Of a stretch of 64,000 nt of DNA, positions 1 through 11,235 are shown one piece after another. The notes beneath the pieces are model-generated. The model was not told the origin of the DNA. It ran no database searches and saw only the letters and a program-made list of their open reading frames with translations. A program made the translations under genes and the position numbers. The DNA comes from Eudromia elegans (Eukaryota; Chordata; Aves; Tinamiformes; Tinamidae). The first letter of the stretch is position 1; each line of letters opens with the position of its first letter. Where the stretch lies: assembly GCA_003342815.1 (NCBI GenBank), contig PTEX01000011.1, positions 4,050,928 through 4,114,927 on the forward strand. The letters are read 5' to 3'.

Positions 1-1955
1 TATAATAAAAGTGTCTTTAGTGCAACAGCAGCCCATTCGCAGGGACTGCAAACTGACTAACGAAAATGGGCAAGTGTGATCAGCTACTGGAATTAAACAA
101 AGCACTCAGAACAAAGAAAAGTCATTATTTATGCCCTTCTCTCACATTTCTGCCTCCAAACAGATATGCTGTTTAGGTACATCCCAGGGCAGGTATCAAA
201 CCTTGAATACACTTTAGCCTCAGGTCAACTGGAAGTGTTTAAAAACAAATGCAAGATGGGGATGGTGGCACTCAGCGGTTCACCAGCCTTACAAGGGATC
301 AGGAGGGAACACGAGTGCTCCTGAACCTTTGGTAGTCCCTCCACCATAGGAACGGGCTGCTCGTCCAGAGACACCCAAGCTGGAAGGGGTTTTCCTGGCA
401 ATACAGGAATTATCTAGAAAAGAAACCAGAGAAGAACAGCAGCCCCACATGTCCCTAGGAAGGCCCAGGTCAGGACAACCCACCACATTTTGCCAAGTAT
501 GCAAGTATCACGGACAGGGGCAAGCTTAAAGCACACCGGAAAACTCCGAACCTCCACACAACAGAGCTAAGCCAAGCCCTGTGCATATCCCCACACTGGG
601 CTCCCTTGAGAGAGAGAGGCTGAAATCTTGTTCTCACCAAGAACGTCATCTGCTACAGATACGGAGTATAGGTACGACCTGGACAGATACTTTAAGGGTC
701 TGAAATGGTGAGCCATTTCAGAGCACACTTATTATATTTCACCTGGTTCAAGAACTGGAGAATGCAAAGATGGAAATATTTTCCCTTTTAGTGCCTGGAT
801 TTGATGGCTGTTAGCGTTAATGAGGAATAAATACAGAGGAGATGATAGGTTCATTAGGCTGTAGAGCGCTGGGCTCGGAGCTCCTGGTCGCAGCGTTGGA
901 GTCGGTCCCTGCGGCCGAAGCAGCAGCTCTTTGCTCAGGCAGAACTGAGAGCTGGTTTTAGGTCCCAAGCACAGGGCTGGGCTCCAACGATAGGTTCAGG
1001 ATAGATTGCTCATTATTTTTCACACATATTGGGGCCCGTTTTGCTCACAGAAGAGGTCTCTGGGGTCAGCAAACGCTTTGTGATGCTCGTTCTGTTTAAT
1101 GCTATTAACACCTTACGTGGCAGTCCTTGCTGCATTGCTGCTTGGCGTGCCTACGTTTTAGAGCACGTTATTTTCTCTAGGAAAACATTCAGTTCTCGCA
1201 ATCAGTGTTCGTTTTTGTAAATTAAGGCATAAATTGTGCCAAATTGTTCTCCTCTTATTTCCTCTTTCAGGGTTTTTTGCAGCGTAGCGTATGTTACTGT
1301 CTGCTGCGTGCTTTACGGGAAAATGAAATCATTACACCCAACACAAATTACTAGACCTCTTTCATAATCACACACTCCTAATTGGCACGTAAGCACCAAG
1401 ATCACTGTAATACATGCAGTAAAATGTCTCTGACTCATTTTTTTCCCTCGTGGGTTTAAAGGTCAACAAGAATATTTTTCTTTAATTTGACAGGCACACA
1501 AGAAATAATGCAAGACTCATTTATGGTCAGGTAATGCACAAAGAAAGCTATAAATCAAGCTAAGGGGAATATTAGATCATGCTCATATCTGAACCCATCT
1601 GGCTCAGTTCACAAAGGAATCAATATGAGGCAGAGAGCTCAGTATTACCAGTGATTTATGCTCTTGCATCTAAGGGAAGAAACATTTGCAATTTGTAAGC
1701 CCCTTCATCTCCTCCTGAAACAATAGGATGCGAAAAAGCAGCTACAATTGGCCATTACAACACGTATGTTAGAGAGTAACCTGCCCGCGGGTTCGTGCTG
1801 CCAGGGGAAGAAGGGGTGTTTCTATTGTTTCATTCCACGGCAGGACTCGGTGCTTTTTGTGAGCACTGTTTTGATTTTCCTCCCCCAAGGGACCGTTAGC
1901 ATGAGGCTGTTAAGAAATAAGGTGAACCCGATTTCCTTGTGTTTGATCCTTGTGC
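1..1955. other. Non-coding flank, no gene recognised
   Basis: Mixed sequence with short open frames on both strands, none resembling a known protein or bounded by convincing splice sites. The only structure noted is the hairpin at 699-722. It lies upstream of the CHST8 coding exon; whether it belongs to a CHST8 5' intron or to intergenic DNA cannot be decided here. Confidence 0.5.
699..722. repeat. Perfect 10-bp inverted repeat with 4-nt loop
   Basis: TCTGAAATGG at 699-708 is the exact reverse complement of CCATTTCAGA at 713-722, separated by TGAG. Pairing does not extend beyond 10 bp. No polyadenylation signal or U-tract is associated, so no function is assigned. Confidence 0.85.
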
Positions 1956-1964
1956 GTGGAAGGG

Positions 1965-2230
1965 GATGGACGGAGAGCTCGGGCACGGCACCGCGTGGCG
2001 CACGGCGGGCGCGCAGGGCCTTCCTTCGGCCGTCGCGCCCGGCACGGTGCCCGGCGTGGGCGCTAGCCCTGCCTCCTGCCTCCCGCCGCGGCAGCCTCGG
2101 GAGCGCCGCGGTTCCCTGTGCATCCCTTTGCGTGCACAGCCCAGCCCAGCCGGCCTCCCCGGAGGCGCGAGGGGCCGAGGCAGCGCCCAGAGCAGCTAGA
2201 GGCCGGGAAGCGGAGACCGCAGGGACACAA
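1965..2230. other. CpG-rich island
   Basis: A GC-rich block full of undepleted CpG (clusters such as ggcgcacggcgggcgcgcag near 1998-2017) inside AT-rich flanks. Open frames on both strands here are a by-product of base composition. It lies about 11 kb upstream of the CHST8 coding exon and could be a promoter or first-exon region, but no splice donor or transcript evidence supports that. Confidence 0.6.
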
Positions 2231-2845
2231 AAGCGCCAGGGGAACGGGGGCCAGGGAAGCATCCACCTCTGCCACAGAGACTTGCTTTACATAGAGCACT
2301 AATGCCCTTCATCCGGGCGCAGGAGGCAGCTCAAGTCAAGCCTAGAAAGGCGTTCAGACTGAAGGCACCACCTGACATATTTTTCTCCCAGCTAATGTGT
2401 ACAAGTAGAATCAATAATTTTCCCTGGTATATGTTGATAAATTATTACATCAGGCATTATTGATCCAGCCAAAGTAAAAGGAGGTCAGAATAATGGAAAC
2501 CGGATTGTTGTGATTAGAAATAGTTGGGATATTCATTTGGAAGAGGCTGATCGCTAGAATGCTCTATGTGCTTTACACGTATTGATTCAATAAATAGAAT
2601 AAGCCTTGCTGATCCAAAACAAGGTTACTTGTGCAGGTATTCCAGGGGCTCGTGCTATTGCAAGACAGTCTGTATGTCCTCTGCACGTGCCCGAGTTAGA
2701 CTTGAATTCAGGGCCCCGGTCGCATCCATTTTAACGTTGCTCCTCTCAGGCACACCTTCCTACTGCGTTTTGCTGCTCAGCCCTGAAACATCCGCCTAGC
2801 CGTGGGCTCAGCCCCCCTTCCAGGACGTATTTCCAGGTGCATCCA
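2231..2845. other. AT-rich stretch without genes
   Basis: No coding or repeat signal. The part at about 2390-2480 (aatcaataattttccctgg, attattgatccagcc) is unique, AT-rich sequence with several TAAT/ATTA cores, the look of many conserved vertebrate enhancers, but conservation cannot be judged from one sequence. Confidence 0.3.
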
Positions 2846-2847
2846 CA

Positions 2848-2972
2848 CTACCACGCAGGGGGCCCCCGCACCGCACACCACCCACACCACGCACCACACA
2901 CCCTGCACCCCGCACTGCACACCCTGCACTGCACACCCCATACCCTGCACCGGGCCCCACGCCCCGCACGGC
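2848..2972. repeat. CAC-rich low-complexity region
   Basis: Irregular alternation of CACACC, CTGCAC and CCGCAC words on the plus strand, with no exact period. The apparent His/Thr/Pro-rich and Cys/Gly/Val-rich open frames over it are composition artefacts. Confidence 0.8.
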
Positions 2973-4484
2973 ACTACTCACCACTGACGCTCCTTCAGGG
3001 CCCACGCTGCTCCCTGCCCCACGGCCCTGCATGCTGACAGGAGGCACCATCCTCAACAAGGCCACACCAGGCCAAGGTCACACCTTCATCCCGAGCCTGG
3101 CCAGGCCCCTGCACGCTCCTAAGTGCCCTGCTGGCCACCTGAGGCTGCTCAGGGCTGAGTGGAGTGGGACACCCCTCACCTGAGCCTCGAGGAAGGGCAG
3201 TGTGGCTGAGCATGTGATGCAGGTGCTATTACCATAGCCCTGAAGTACAGAAGGAAGGCCAGACCTCTCTGAAAAACAGAGCAGGGGAACCCATTATGTC
3301 TCATCGGTTACAAATGCCCTTCTCAATTATGGTAACGCAGGAAACCTGTGTGCTCATTGCAAGGCAAAAATTCTTACCCCTTTTCCCTTCCACGCTTGGG
3401 ATTCTCCCAAAGTTTCTCTCAAGCCTGAGAAGCCAAACACGCCGTCCTGGAGGTCTTTGGAAAGGCCCCGTTGGTGTCACGAGTACCAGCTGCGTGGCGA
3501 GCTGACGCTGGTTACGAGGCCTGGGCGACCACAGCAGGGTGACAAATGGAACCGTGTCCTCCCCTGGAAAGGAATTCCGTGTTTCTTCCCAGCCGCCCCT
3601 CACCACGGTCAGTGCCCAGACCGTGTTCTCCTGCCAGGAGCGTCCGCAGCCGTCGTGGCCGCTGCAGGGACGTCACGAGGGTGTCACGAGCCCCTCCGGG
3701 CAGGCAGGGGACACCCAGGCTCCGGGCCCGTGCCAGGCTGTACTGCTCCAGCCCGGCCTCGTTTAAAGCCAGCAGTGTGAGCATGGCTCAGCTGCCTGGT
3801 AGCTCTGCCTCTCCTCTGCTCGGGTGGTGTGACCGTTCCTGCTCGTGAGGTCTGTTATGGTCCTCACCCGCCCCACAGCCAGACCTCTGCAACATCAGGG
3901 TCGCACACACAGATGTTATAGATGTTTTTCCTCAACTAGATTCTCTTACCCCCAAGCTGTCAAAAAGAGGGATGCTGGAACGAGCCCAGGCTCGGCGCTG
4001 GGTGCACAGCCCCAGTGCCGCTCTGCGCGGGGCTGCAGAGCCCCTCGAGGCACGGCCGTGGCCACCGTAACTGTATATGCGGCACCAGAGATTAATTTGG
4101 TGCCCTCGGCTGAAATAAGAGATTATTCCCCAGCAGGGAGTCTGCTTCCACTATGTTCAGGGGATAATGCTTATATATCTTTGTTAAAATGGCATATTAT
4201 TCCCCAATGCTGATACCTTTCCAGTCTCACAGGCTAAATTATTGTTTTGGTTCAGACTTTCCTTTTTTCTGCAAAGGCTTATTTCTTTAATGCTTGTTAT
4301 TTAGAAACTTATGTAAATAAAAGCTGTGACCTTTGTCTTGCCACAGGCCACAGCTAAGTTAATGCAAAGCAGCACGAGAGAGAGCAGGAGCAAGGCAGGT
4401 TAGAGTGGGTTTTAAATTGCCGTTTCCTCGCTTGTAAGTTATTCTTCTTGCCTGCAGCGTTCGACTGCAGCGATGTTTATAAAC
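2973..4484. other. Non-coding, moderately GC-rich then AT-rich
   Basis: The part at 2973-3900 is GC-rich with scattered CpG but no clear island core; 3900-4480 becomes AT-rich. Several overlapping open frames of 70-120 codons occur on both strands without recognisable domains. No RNA gene or mobile element is seen. Confidence 0.4.
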
Positions 4485-4487
4485 AGA

Positions 4488-4705
4488 GGCGCTCCGTGCC
4501 CAGTGATCCCGGGTTCACTCGGACTGGCGTTGAGGAGCGGGCACGGCGGGCACGGCGGGTACGGCGCGGGGCTGTGGGAGTTGCCAGCAGCACAGCCGGG
4601 TCACCCGGCCGAGGTACCGCAGCGGTGCCGGGTGCTGCGGGGCCTCCTCCTGCCCGCGTCCCTGCAGCCCCTCCAATCCGCGCGGCTCCGGCCTGGAACT
4701 TCTAG
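4488..4705. other. CpG-rich island containing a 9-bp G-rich repeat
   Basis: A GC-rich block with frequent CpG. At 4538-4577 a nine-base unit GGGCACGGC is repeated about three and a half times and is followed by GGGG, giving four G-runs separated by 6, 6 and 8 bases, a plausible G-quadruplex on the plus strand. Confidence 0.55.
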
Positions 4706-4847
4706 GAACTCACACTCGCGTATTCCGTTTCCTCCGACGTCTCAAAGAAACGCTTTATCTTTCTCGTGACTCCTCCGTAACGAAGGAAGATGATTCAGCA
4801 GAGCATTGACTTTCCTGTGGAAAATCCAGGCTCTTCTCATTCCCGTT

Positions 4848-4915
4848 TCCCTGGGCACGTCCTGCAGTTTTCACTACTTCCCGTTTGTATTTGTAAAATG
4901 GGAGCAGCAACGTTG
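4848..4915 (+). repeat. Probable MIR-like SINE fossil
   Basis: CTGGGCACGTC at 4851-4861 and TTTGTAAAATGGGAGCAGC at about 4890-4908 match the MIR core words TTGGGCAAGTC and TCTGTAAAATGGGGATAAT in the right order and orientation, with 40 bases between the start of TGGGC and TGTAAAATGGG against about 42 in the consensus as I recall it. The surrounding sequence is too diverged to set boundaries. Confidence 0.42.
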
Positions 4916-5679
4916 TTTTCTCAGCTCCAGCCTCTGAAAATCTGAGCTGCTTAGGTGACAAGGACAGTGTAGGTGACAGAGGAGAGAAACTGCATTGCAA
5001 GAATAGAACAGAGAGGGTTTTCATCTAGTTCAGTGCTTTGAAATGATGTTTTGCTCCGTAGCTATCGCGTTCTGTTGGTGGTGCCGCTCTTGGCTGATGA
5101 ATTGCTGCGCAGACGAGGGGTTCTCCTCGGGGCGCCCTGTGCCCTCGCACACAACGTCCCGGCAGCTCCCGTGGAAGGTCTCGGTCACCCCGACGCAGGG
5201 CACAGCACCCTGCGGGCGCCCACTGCGCGGCCCGCACCCTCGAGGGTAACTCAGTGCACTTCTCCCAGGAAAAAAGAACCGTGCAAGATGCGGGGGTTCA
5301 TCACGCGTGTGCAGGGAGAGGCTGCAGAGCTCTGTCTTCTCGCCAATAATTGCTCAGCTTAATGAGGAAGTTTTGCAGAATTTTTAACTAGGGTTTCTGT
5401 ACCTTGTTTAATTATTTGCATATGGCAGCATCAAGTTAAAAAGAGGGTGAATATACAGCGCTGCTTCTCCTTCCCGTATTAGACATTAATGAAAAGAAGC
5501 ACAAGGAAAACTTCCTCATTAACGACGACAGAAGACGAGCCTCAAGTCTCTAGAGGTCTCCTGGAAGACACTGATGATACATAAGGAGCCGAGGAGAAAA
5601 ATGCAGCGCAAACCAGTGCCTGGACGGTTTTGGCTGCTTCTTCGAGAGTCACCCTTGCCGTTTAGCGTGGTCTCTACTG
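4916..5679. other. Non-coding
   Basis: Mixed sequence with a small CpG-rich patch at about 5110-5250. Open frames of 60-120 codons on both strands show no domain. Nothing else is supported. Confidence 0.35.
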
Positions 5680-5970
5680 CGCGGGGGAGACGACTGGAGC
5701 AGGAGGAGACACCCAGGATCCCCATGGCGCCCGCAGCGCGCGTGGGAGCCACGCGTGGCCTCCGCGCTGAATGTTGCGGCCCGGAGCCCCAGGGCCTGCG
5801 GCAGACGTCAGTGTTCTCTGCTGAGTCTGGAGCGGCGAGAAGAGGAGCGTCCGCAGCGGCGCCGACCCCGCGGCCCCGAGCCCTGCGCACGAGTCACGGC
5901 CGATCCTTTGTGGTGCTGCATCTTCCCTTTGGTCCGAGCACGTGGAGACGGTCCCGCAGGGCCAGGGCAG
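5680..5970. other. CpG-rich island
   Basis: Dense CpG from the cccgcagcgcgcgtgg cluster near 5730 through agcggcgccgaccccgcggc near 5856. The 159-codon plus frame and shorter minus frames across it have no recognised domain. It is about 7 kb upstream of the CHST8 coding exon; a promoter role is possible but unsupported. Confidence 0.55.
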
Positions 5971-8449
5971 GTCATGCGAGCGCTGGGCTAAGGCAGCAGG
6001 AGAAGATCTCAAAGGGAGCGAGAGGCAGAGCGTGGCCGTGGAGAACGGCCTGAAATTCGCTGCCTGAAAGCAGGATGTTGGAGGGAATGTCCCGAGAAGT
6101 GCAGTGAAGATAAGGGTGCGTGGTTATTAGTGGTGCAGATCACTGATAAAGCAATCAGAGAGCCCGTCACCTGCTGCGTGGTGTCCCCTGCTCATTACAG
6201 GCACCCGGAGGGGAATCCGCTGGGATTCGGCCATGGAGTCAGCCCTGGGCTCCAGCGGCCGCCCTGGCGCGGGACGCGGCACAAACTGCTCTGCAGCCGC
6301 AGCCACAGCCACAGCCACCCGCCCGCTTTCACCAAACACCCCATTACAACGCGAAGCAACAGCGAGAGGGGACCGGAGTTAATGGGAACCCGAGCATAAA
6401 ACTGTGAACCAAGATTACCCGCGAAATGAAGGAGCACAGCAGCATTTGCTCGTGGCTGCTCTACCGCTCTGTTCACACATGGGTGGAAGTACCCTGGGAG
6501 GCACCTGCGTCACGGGCAGTGAAGGAAAATCACACCTCGACTCGTGTTTCTGCCGTACTGCCTTCCAGTGCCCACAGCTCTTGCTCACACCCTCCAGATA
6601 ATGAGGTTTAAAAATATTAAATGTCATGAATGCTTTCTGGATGTTATTTTATTTATAAGTACAACACTGCTCAAGGTTAAGTGCCGTAATGTGATTAATC
6701 ATTCATTACGTGCAATTGAACTCCGGCTGGGAGCCGCGCGGCCGGCAGCTCGGCGCCCGCGCCCGCCGCAGCCGCTCCGGTGGCACGGCCGGCGCGTCAC
6801 CGCGGGCGGGCTCTTCCCACTCGGCCTGCAGCACGCGTCAGGGGAAGGGCCGGCCGGGGAACTTGCCAGCAGGAGGATCTTTCAGGAAGAAAATGCCCTT
6901 TTCAGAAAACTCAAGTTTTCTCTATGGAAATATCGAGTTTGGCAAAATAGCTTTTTCACTGGGAAATCAAACTGGGAAATCTGGGTGCTGTGGGCACAGC
7001 TGGAGGCCGCTCGAGAGATGCAAGGGACCCAACGAAGCAGGTGGCAAACAGGTTATCGCTGCGCCTGGAGGAAGGGCTCAAAACCCCTGTCACCAGAGCC
7101 CGCGACGGCTGCAGAGCACAAACACAGGCTTAATGGCATTAAACCCATGGGCGCGTTTCGGCGTTCGAGGACACGGGCAAATCCCTCCCTCTGCTTAGTC
7201 CCGGGGAATCACCGCGAGGGATTGACATGGCGATGAGGGATGGACACCGCGTGGTAACGGCACGTGCAGCACGACCGGAGCAGAGGGCCCCGGCGGCGCG
7301 CTGCCCGAATTCACCGCAGGGGTCAATACCAGAGTTCTGCAGGGGTGAGCCAGCGACGGCACGATACGGGAAGTGTTCATGTTTTCTGCCTCGCTGGAGC
7401 TTCTTTAAGGTAGTCGCCTTTCCCGGAACGTGCAGGTTTATCATTATCAGCCTGAACACAACTTGCACTCTCCAAGGTTTCCTGCTAAAAAGAAATTGAG
7501 CGTGCAAACACTCTTTCATCATAATCACATCGGCTGTGCAGGGTAATTCATAAAAGAGCCAGAAATATATTGAAATTCAATATTGTTTTAGTCCAAATCA
7601 ATATTAATAATTGTTTGCATTTTTAAAGTGCAATTTACAATTGAAAAATGTACAGAGATCAACCTGTAGTTGCTAACACATCAAAATTTCCTATTAAACT
7701 CAAAGGCACAATAATTTCACTTAAAAATGTTTCCTTATAGAGCAGAAGGCGGCATTGATCTGTGAAACAGCTATCTATTATTTATATGCACAACATTAGA
7801 ACTGGTTTTAATTATATATGAGCCAAAAGGTCAGTAAGTATTTTATTTTTAAGGTCCTGGTTTAAAATTCAGATAACTTGGTGCAAATATTTACATGCTG
7901 GGGCCCAGCAATCTCCGTCAGCGGGTCTGGCTTGCAGGGAAGGGCTCAGCCAAGGCTGGGTCCGAGAGCCGTGGGCAGGAGGGAGCCCTGAGTGCCTGGG
8001 AGGGTCAGTGTCTCCATGGGCCTCCCTGGGGACGGTGCAGCCTCTGTCTGGGATGTTCTTGTTTTTTTCCTTCCAATGACAACAGCATCAACAACTTCAC
8101 AGAAAATTAATCTAAGGCAGCAATTTTCCGTGCACATTTGCTTAACACTGCCACAGGGGAGGGAAGCTGCGTAGGATGCGTGCCTGCGCGGGCACCTCTG
8201 GAAGGCCAGCGGGCCCCAGGTGCATTTGTGCCTTCTGAACGACTGCTTTTACCTGCAAGAGCTAAGAAACCTGCAGCAGAGATGAGTGAAGAAGTAGCTT
8301 GAGGGGAAGTGAAGAAGAATATTTCAGGAGAGTGCAGTCATCCCTGTCACGCAGCTGTGCAGCCTTTCTGCTTTCTTGGAGAACACGGATTCATATCCAT
8401 GCATATCTGTGTGATCAAACGAGGCTCCCGTACCTTCCAGGATTCTCTG
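5971..8449. other. Non-coding, two small GC patches and an AT-rich core
   Basis: A short (CCACAG)n-like run lies at about 6295-6320. CpG-rich patches lie at about 6720-6865 and 7205-7330. The segment 7540-7880 is unique AT-rich sequence with many ATTA/TAAT cores and a short palindrome, ATATTGAA-A-TTCAATAT, at 7567-7583, and could be a conserved enhancer. A 230-codon plus frame over 6544-7236 has no recognisable domain and is treated as chance. Confidence 0.4.
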
Positions 8450-8600
8450 CGTGTCGGGAAGTCCCCGTTTTGCCAAGTCGGAGCGTTTCTGTGGGAGCCG
8501 CGAGGGGTCAGACACGCAGGGGCCTCGGTGCAGCTGCACCGCGGCCGTCCCCACCGAGCGGGGCACGAGGAGCCGCCTGTGCCTCGGGGACAGATGGAGC
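8450..8600. other. Small CpG-rich patch abutting the (TTTTC)n tract
   Basis: About 150 bp of GC-rich sequence with frequent CpG (for example agctgcaccgcggccgtccc near 8530) ends directly where the pentanucleotide tract begins at 8601. Confidence 0.5.
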
Positions 8601-8959
8601 TTTTCTTTTCTTTTCTTTTCTTTTCTTTTCTTTTCTTTTCTTTTCTTTTCTTTTCTTTTCTTTTCTTTTCCTTTCTTTTCCTTTCTTTTCCTTTCTTTTC
8701 TTTTCCTCTTTTCTTTTCCTTTCTTTTCTTTTCCTTTCTTTTCTTTTCTTTTCTTTTCTTTTCTTTTCTTTTCTTTTCTTTTCTTTTCTTTTCTTTTCTT
8801 TTCTTTTCTTTTCTTTTCTTTTCTTTTCTNTTTTCTTTTCTTTTCTTTTCTTTTCTTTTCTTTTCTTTTCTTTTCTTTTCTTTTCTTTTCTTTTCTTTTC
8901 CTTTCTTTTCTTTTCCTTTCCTTTCCTTTCTTTTCTTTTCTTTTTTCTTTTCTTTTCTT
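8601..8959. repeat. (TTTTC)n pentanucleotide microsatellite, about 72 units
   Basis: Almost pure TTTTC repeats run for 359 bp with variant CTTTC units at about 8671-8735 and 8900-8930 and phase slips near 8705 and 8941. The plus strand is a continuous homopyrimidine tract, the kind able to form triplex (H-DNA). A single N at 8830 marks an unresolved base. Because the unit is 5 bp, all three frames stay open (FSFLF and its shifts on plus, KEKKR on minus), giving several false open frames of 180-260 codons. Confidence 0.97.
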
Positions 8960-10899
8960 GTATCTCGGTGAAAACCAGCATGTTGGTTGAGGTGGTGACT
9001 GAGCAAGAACACAGCAACTTGAAATGCAGCACCCGGAGAAGCACATTTGGAGAGTGGAGGCAGCCATGGGATTAACAGTTTCCTACTTCTCTCTGTGCTA
9101 AAGAAGCCAGAGGATTTGGGCCATAATACTCAGGATTAATTTGCATTTCCTATTCCCAAGAAGTGCTGACTGCTACAGAATGACAGCACTCTTAATATCT
9201 CCACCTTCAGCGCACAGCGTGCATTTGTAAAAGTGCTGTAAAAAGTTGCGTTTACTGGTGGGTATAAATAATGTTTGTAAATCCTCTTTTTTCCTCCTGT
9301 GAACGCCATGACAAGCCTGGTCTGGAAGTCAGCGGTAAAGCACCAGTGGCTACTCGCATGAGGCAAGCTTAGCGGCCCATCATTTTAAGGCCTTTTGCTG
9401 CTGTAGGTGCTTTGAAGTGAGGAACTCCCTGCCCGGCTCCGCTTCAGAGGAGCAGCCCTTGCTCATCGGATGCCAAGAAACCCGGCTCCCGTGCGGAAGT
9501 GGCGACCTCAGAAGCAGCAGCAAATCTTTTCCTAATGTTCTTGGAGGAGCATTTTGCTTTCTCTTCCTACTCAGCTGACCGCCTGCTGTCACTCTCCCAA
9601 CCTCTAGCGCTATTACACAATCTATATAAAATCATGTTAATAGCACATAAAAGTGAGTGCTCCACTAAGGTGCCCTTTCAGGACACACAAAACTCAGCAA
9701 AAGCAGAAAGTCCCTCACAGGCCTCAGCTTCAAACAGCTCCCAAACTTCCTGTATCCAGTTGAGCACTGCTAAGTTCAGCATACACTTCATTTCCACACC
9801 ATATTTCCGATATTCCGCACCATCCTCTGCAGCATCAGCTAGTGGCCACAGTGGAAGAAATATCCTTTTCAACACAGACCAAAACTTCTGAGTTTCTCCC
9901 AAAAAAATCAGTCTCCTGTAAGGAATTCAAGAGCGACATTTGTGCTTCACATTAGAGAAAAGTGCCTCTTTTGGCCTCCCTTTGATGGCCCGCGATCATA
10001 ATGTCACAGAGCTCGCAGTGAAAACGCGCAGCCCTCAGGCTTCCAGAGGGCACCTGCAGGGGAGCAGACGTGCAGAGCACCGCCCGCAGTGCCGCTCTGC
10101 TCGGGGTTAATCGCCGTTTTAATCAGTGTGATTCCCACTTCAGACAAAAATTGCCTTGTCAGAAAATGGAGCGTCCCTTTGCGACCCAGCCCTGCGCGGG
10201 AGGAGCGGCAGGGAGCTCGTGCTGGAGCCAGCTCTGCAGAGCGGGAACGGGACTGCACCCAGAGCAGCCCTCCTGTCCTCCTGCTCTGCAGCCTCTTCCC
10301 GACTGGCTTCTCAGGGTGGCCTGGAGCAGCAGGGAACTAGTTCTGCTTCTGCGTTTGCAAATATCTGATCTCTGAAAACTTTGCTATAAGATTCAAAGCT
10401 TTTCCACACACGTATTAATATGATTGATATGATTGACACATATTGATATGATTTTAACCTCAAGCTGTGCACCATTTTTTCTTAAAATGTTTTCTTTTTG
10501 TGATGCAACACCTATTCTCCTACCTGATGCTCACACATCCTTACCTCACAATTTAGAGTAGTATTATGGTCATTAATGAATGTCTTTGAACAGGAAAGTG
10601 CTATCTGAGTGCTAACTATTATCAGCACATATGCATACTTCTGCTGCTTTCAAGGGCAACAGATACAGGAAACTAATGGAAAAAACTGGGAAAACATATA
10701 TTGATACATTGGGATTTTATCCACTACAGATGGGTATAAAGGAAGAGTAAACTATGTTACAGGTTTCAGTTCATTATTTGCAGATTCTGGCGAATCGCTC
10801 CGTCTGTTTAACAAGATCGGGGCTGCTGAACACGGGCGTTCAGACTGGACGCTGCTCACAACTGACCTTCTTGTGCTCTCAGTAACACTAACACTCATG
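8960..10899. other. Non-coding upstream sequence
   Basis: No recognised gene. The interval 9499-9929 is open on both strands (see findings). A GC-rich patch lies at about 10160-10300. At 10413-10454 an imperfect repeat of TGATATGAT-like words occurs in AT-rich sequence. No intact mobile element is seen. Confidence 0.4.
10413..10454. repeat. Imperfect ATTGATATG repeat
   Basis: Words ATATGATTGATATGATTG and ATTGATATGATTTT recur within 42 bp. It is a short degenerate satellite with no evident function. Confidence 0.6.
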
Positions 10900-10904
10900 A
10901 AAAT

Positions 10905-11235
10905 CCGTAGAGCCCACCCTGGGGGCACGGCCAAAGCCCGTGACCACAGAGCAAGGCGCAGGGCCACACCGGGCCGTGACGCGGAACGGGGCCCCGGAGC
11001 CCCGGCCCTCTCGGTGCCTCCCTGCTGCTGCTCCAGGAAACCGCAGCTCGGGCCCCACTCCGGCACTCCTGTTACGGTTTTATTCCCTAATGAATCCCTA
11101 GAAGAACGTGATTTGAGCTGAAGCAGGGCTTTCTGATGCCTCCTCAGGCAGGACGCTTCACTCGCGGTGCTGCCGGCGTGCCCCTGCGGCCGTGGGACAC
11201 GCTCGGCACGGACGGAGCAGCCACGCGCATTCACC
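10905..11235. other. GC-rich block with moderate CpG
   Basis: GC-rich sequence with CpG clusters near 10925-11000 and 11160-11225, separated by less dense DNA. It lies about 2 kb upstream of the exon acceptor. No TATA box or donor site could be tied to it. Confidence 0.4.

Noticed and set aside
6544-7236. 230-codon plus frame
   Set aside because: It starts at GTG, spans a CpG-rich patch and shows no recognised domain or splice context.
8299-9075. Open frames of 180-260 codons on both strands, rich in Phe/Ser/Leu or Lys/Glu/Arg
   Set aside because: They are translations of the (TTTTC)n microsatellite, which cannot generate stops in any frame.
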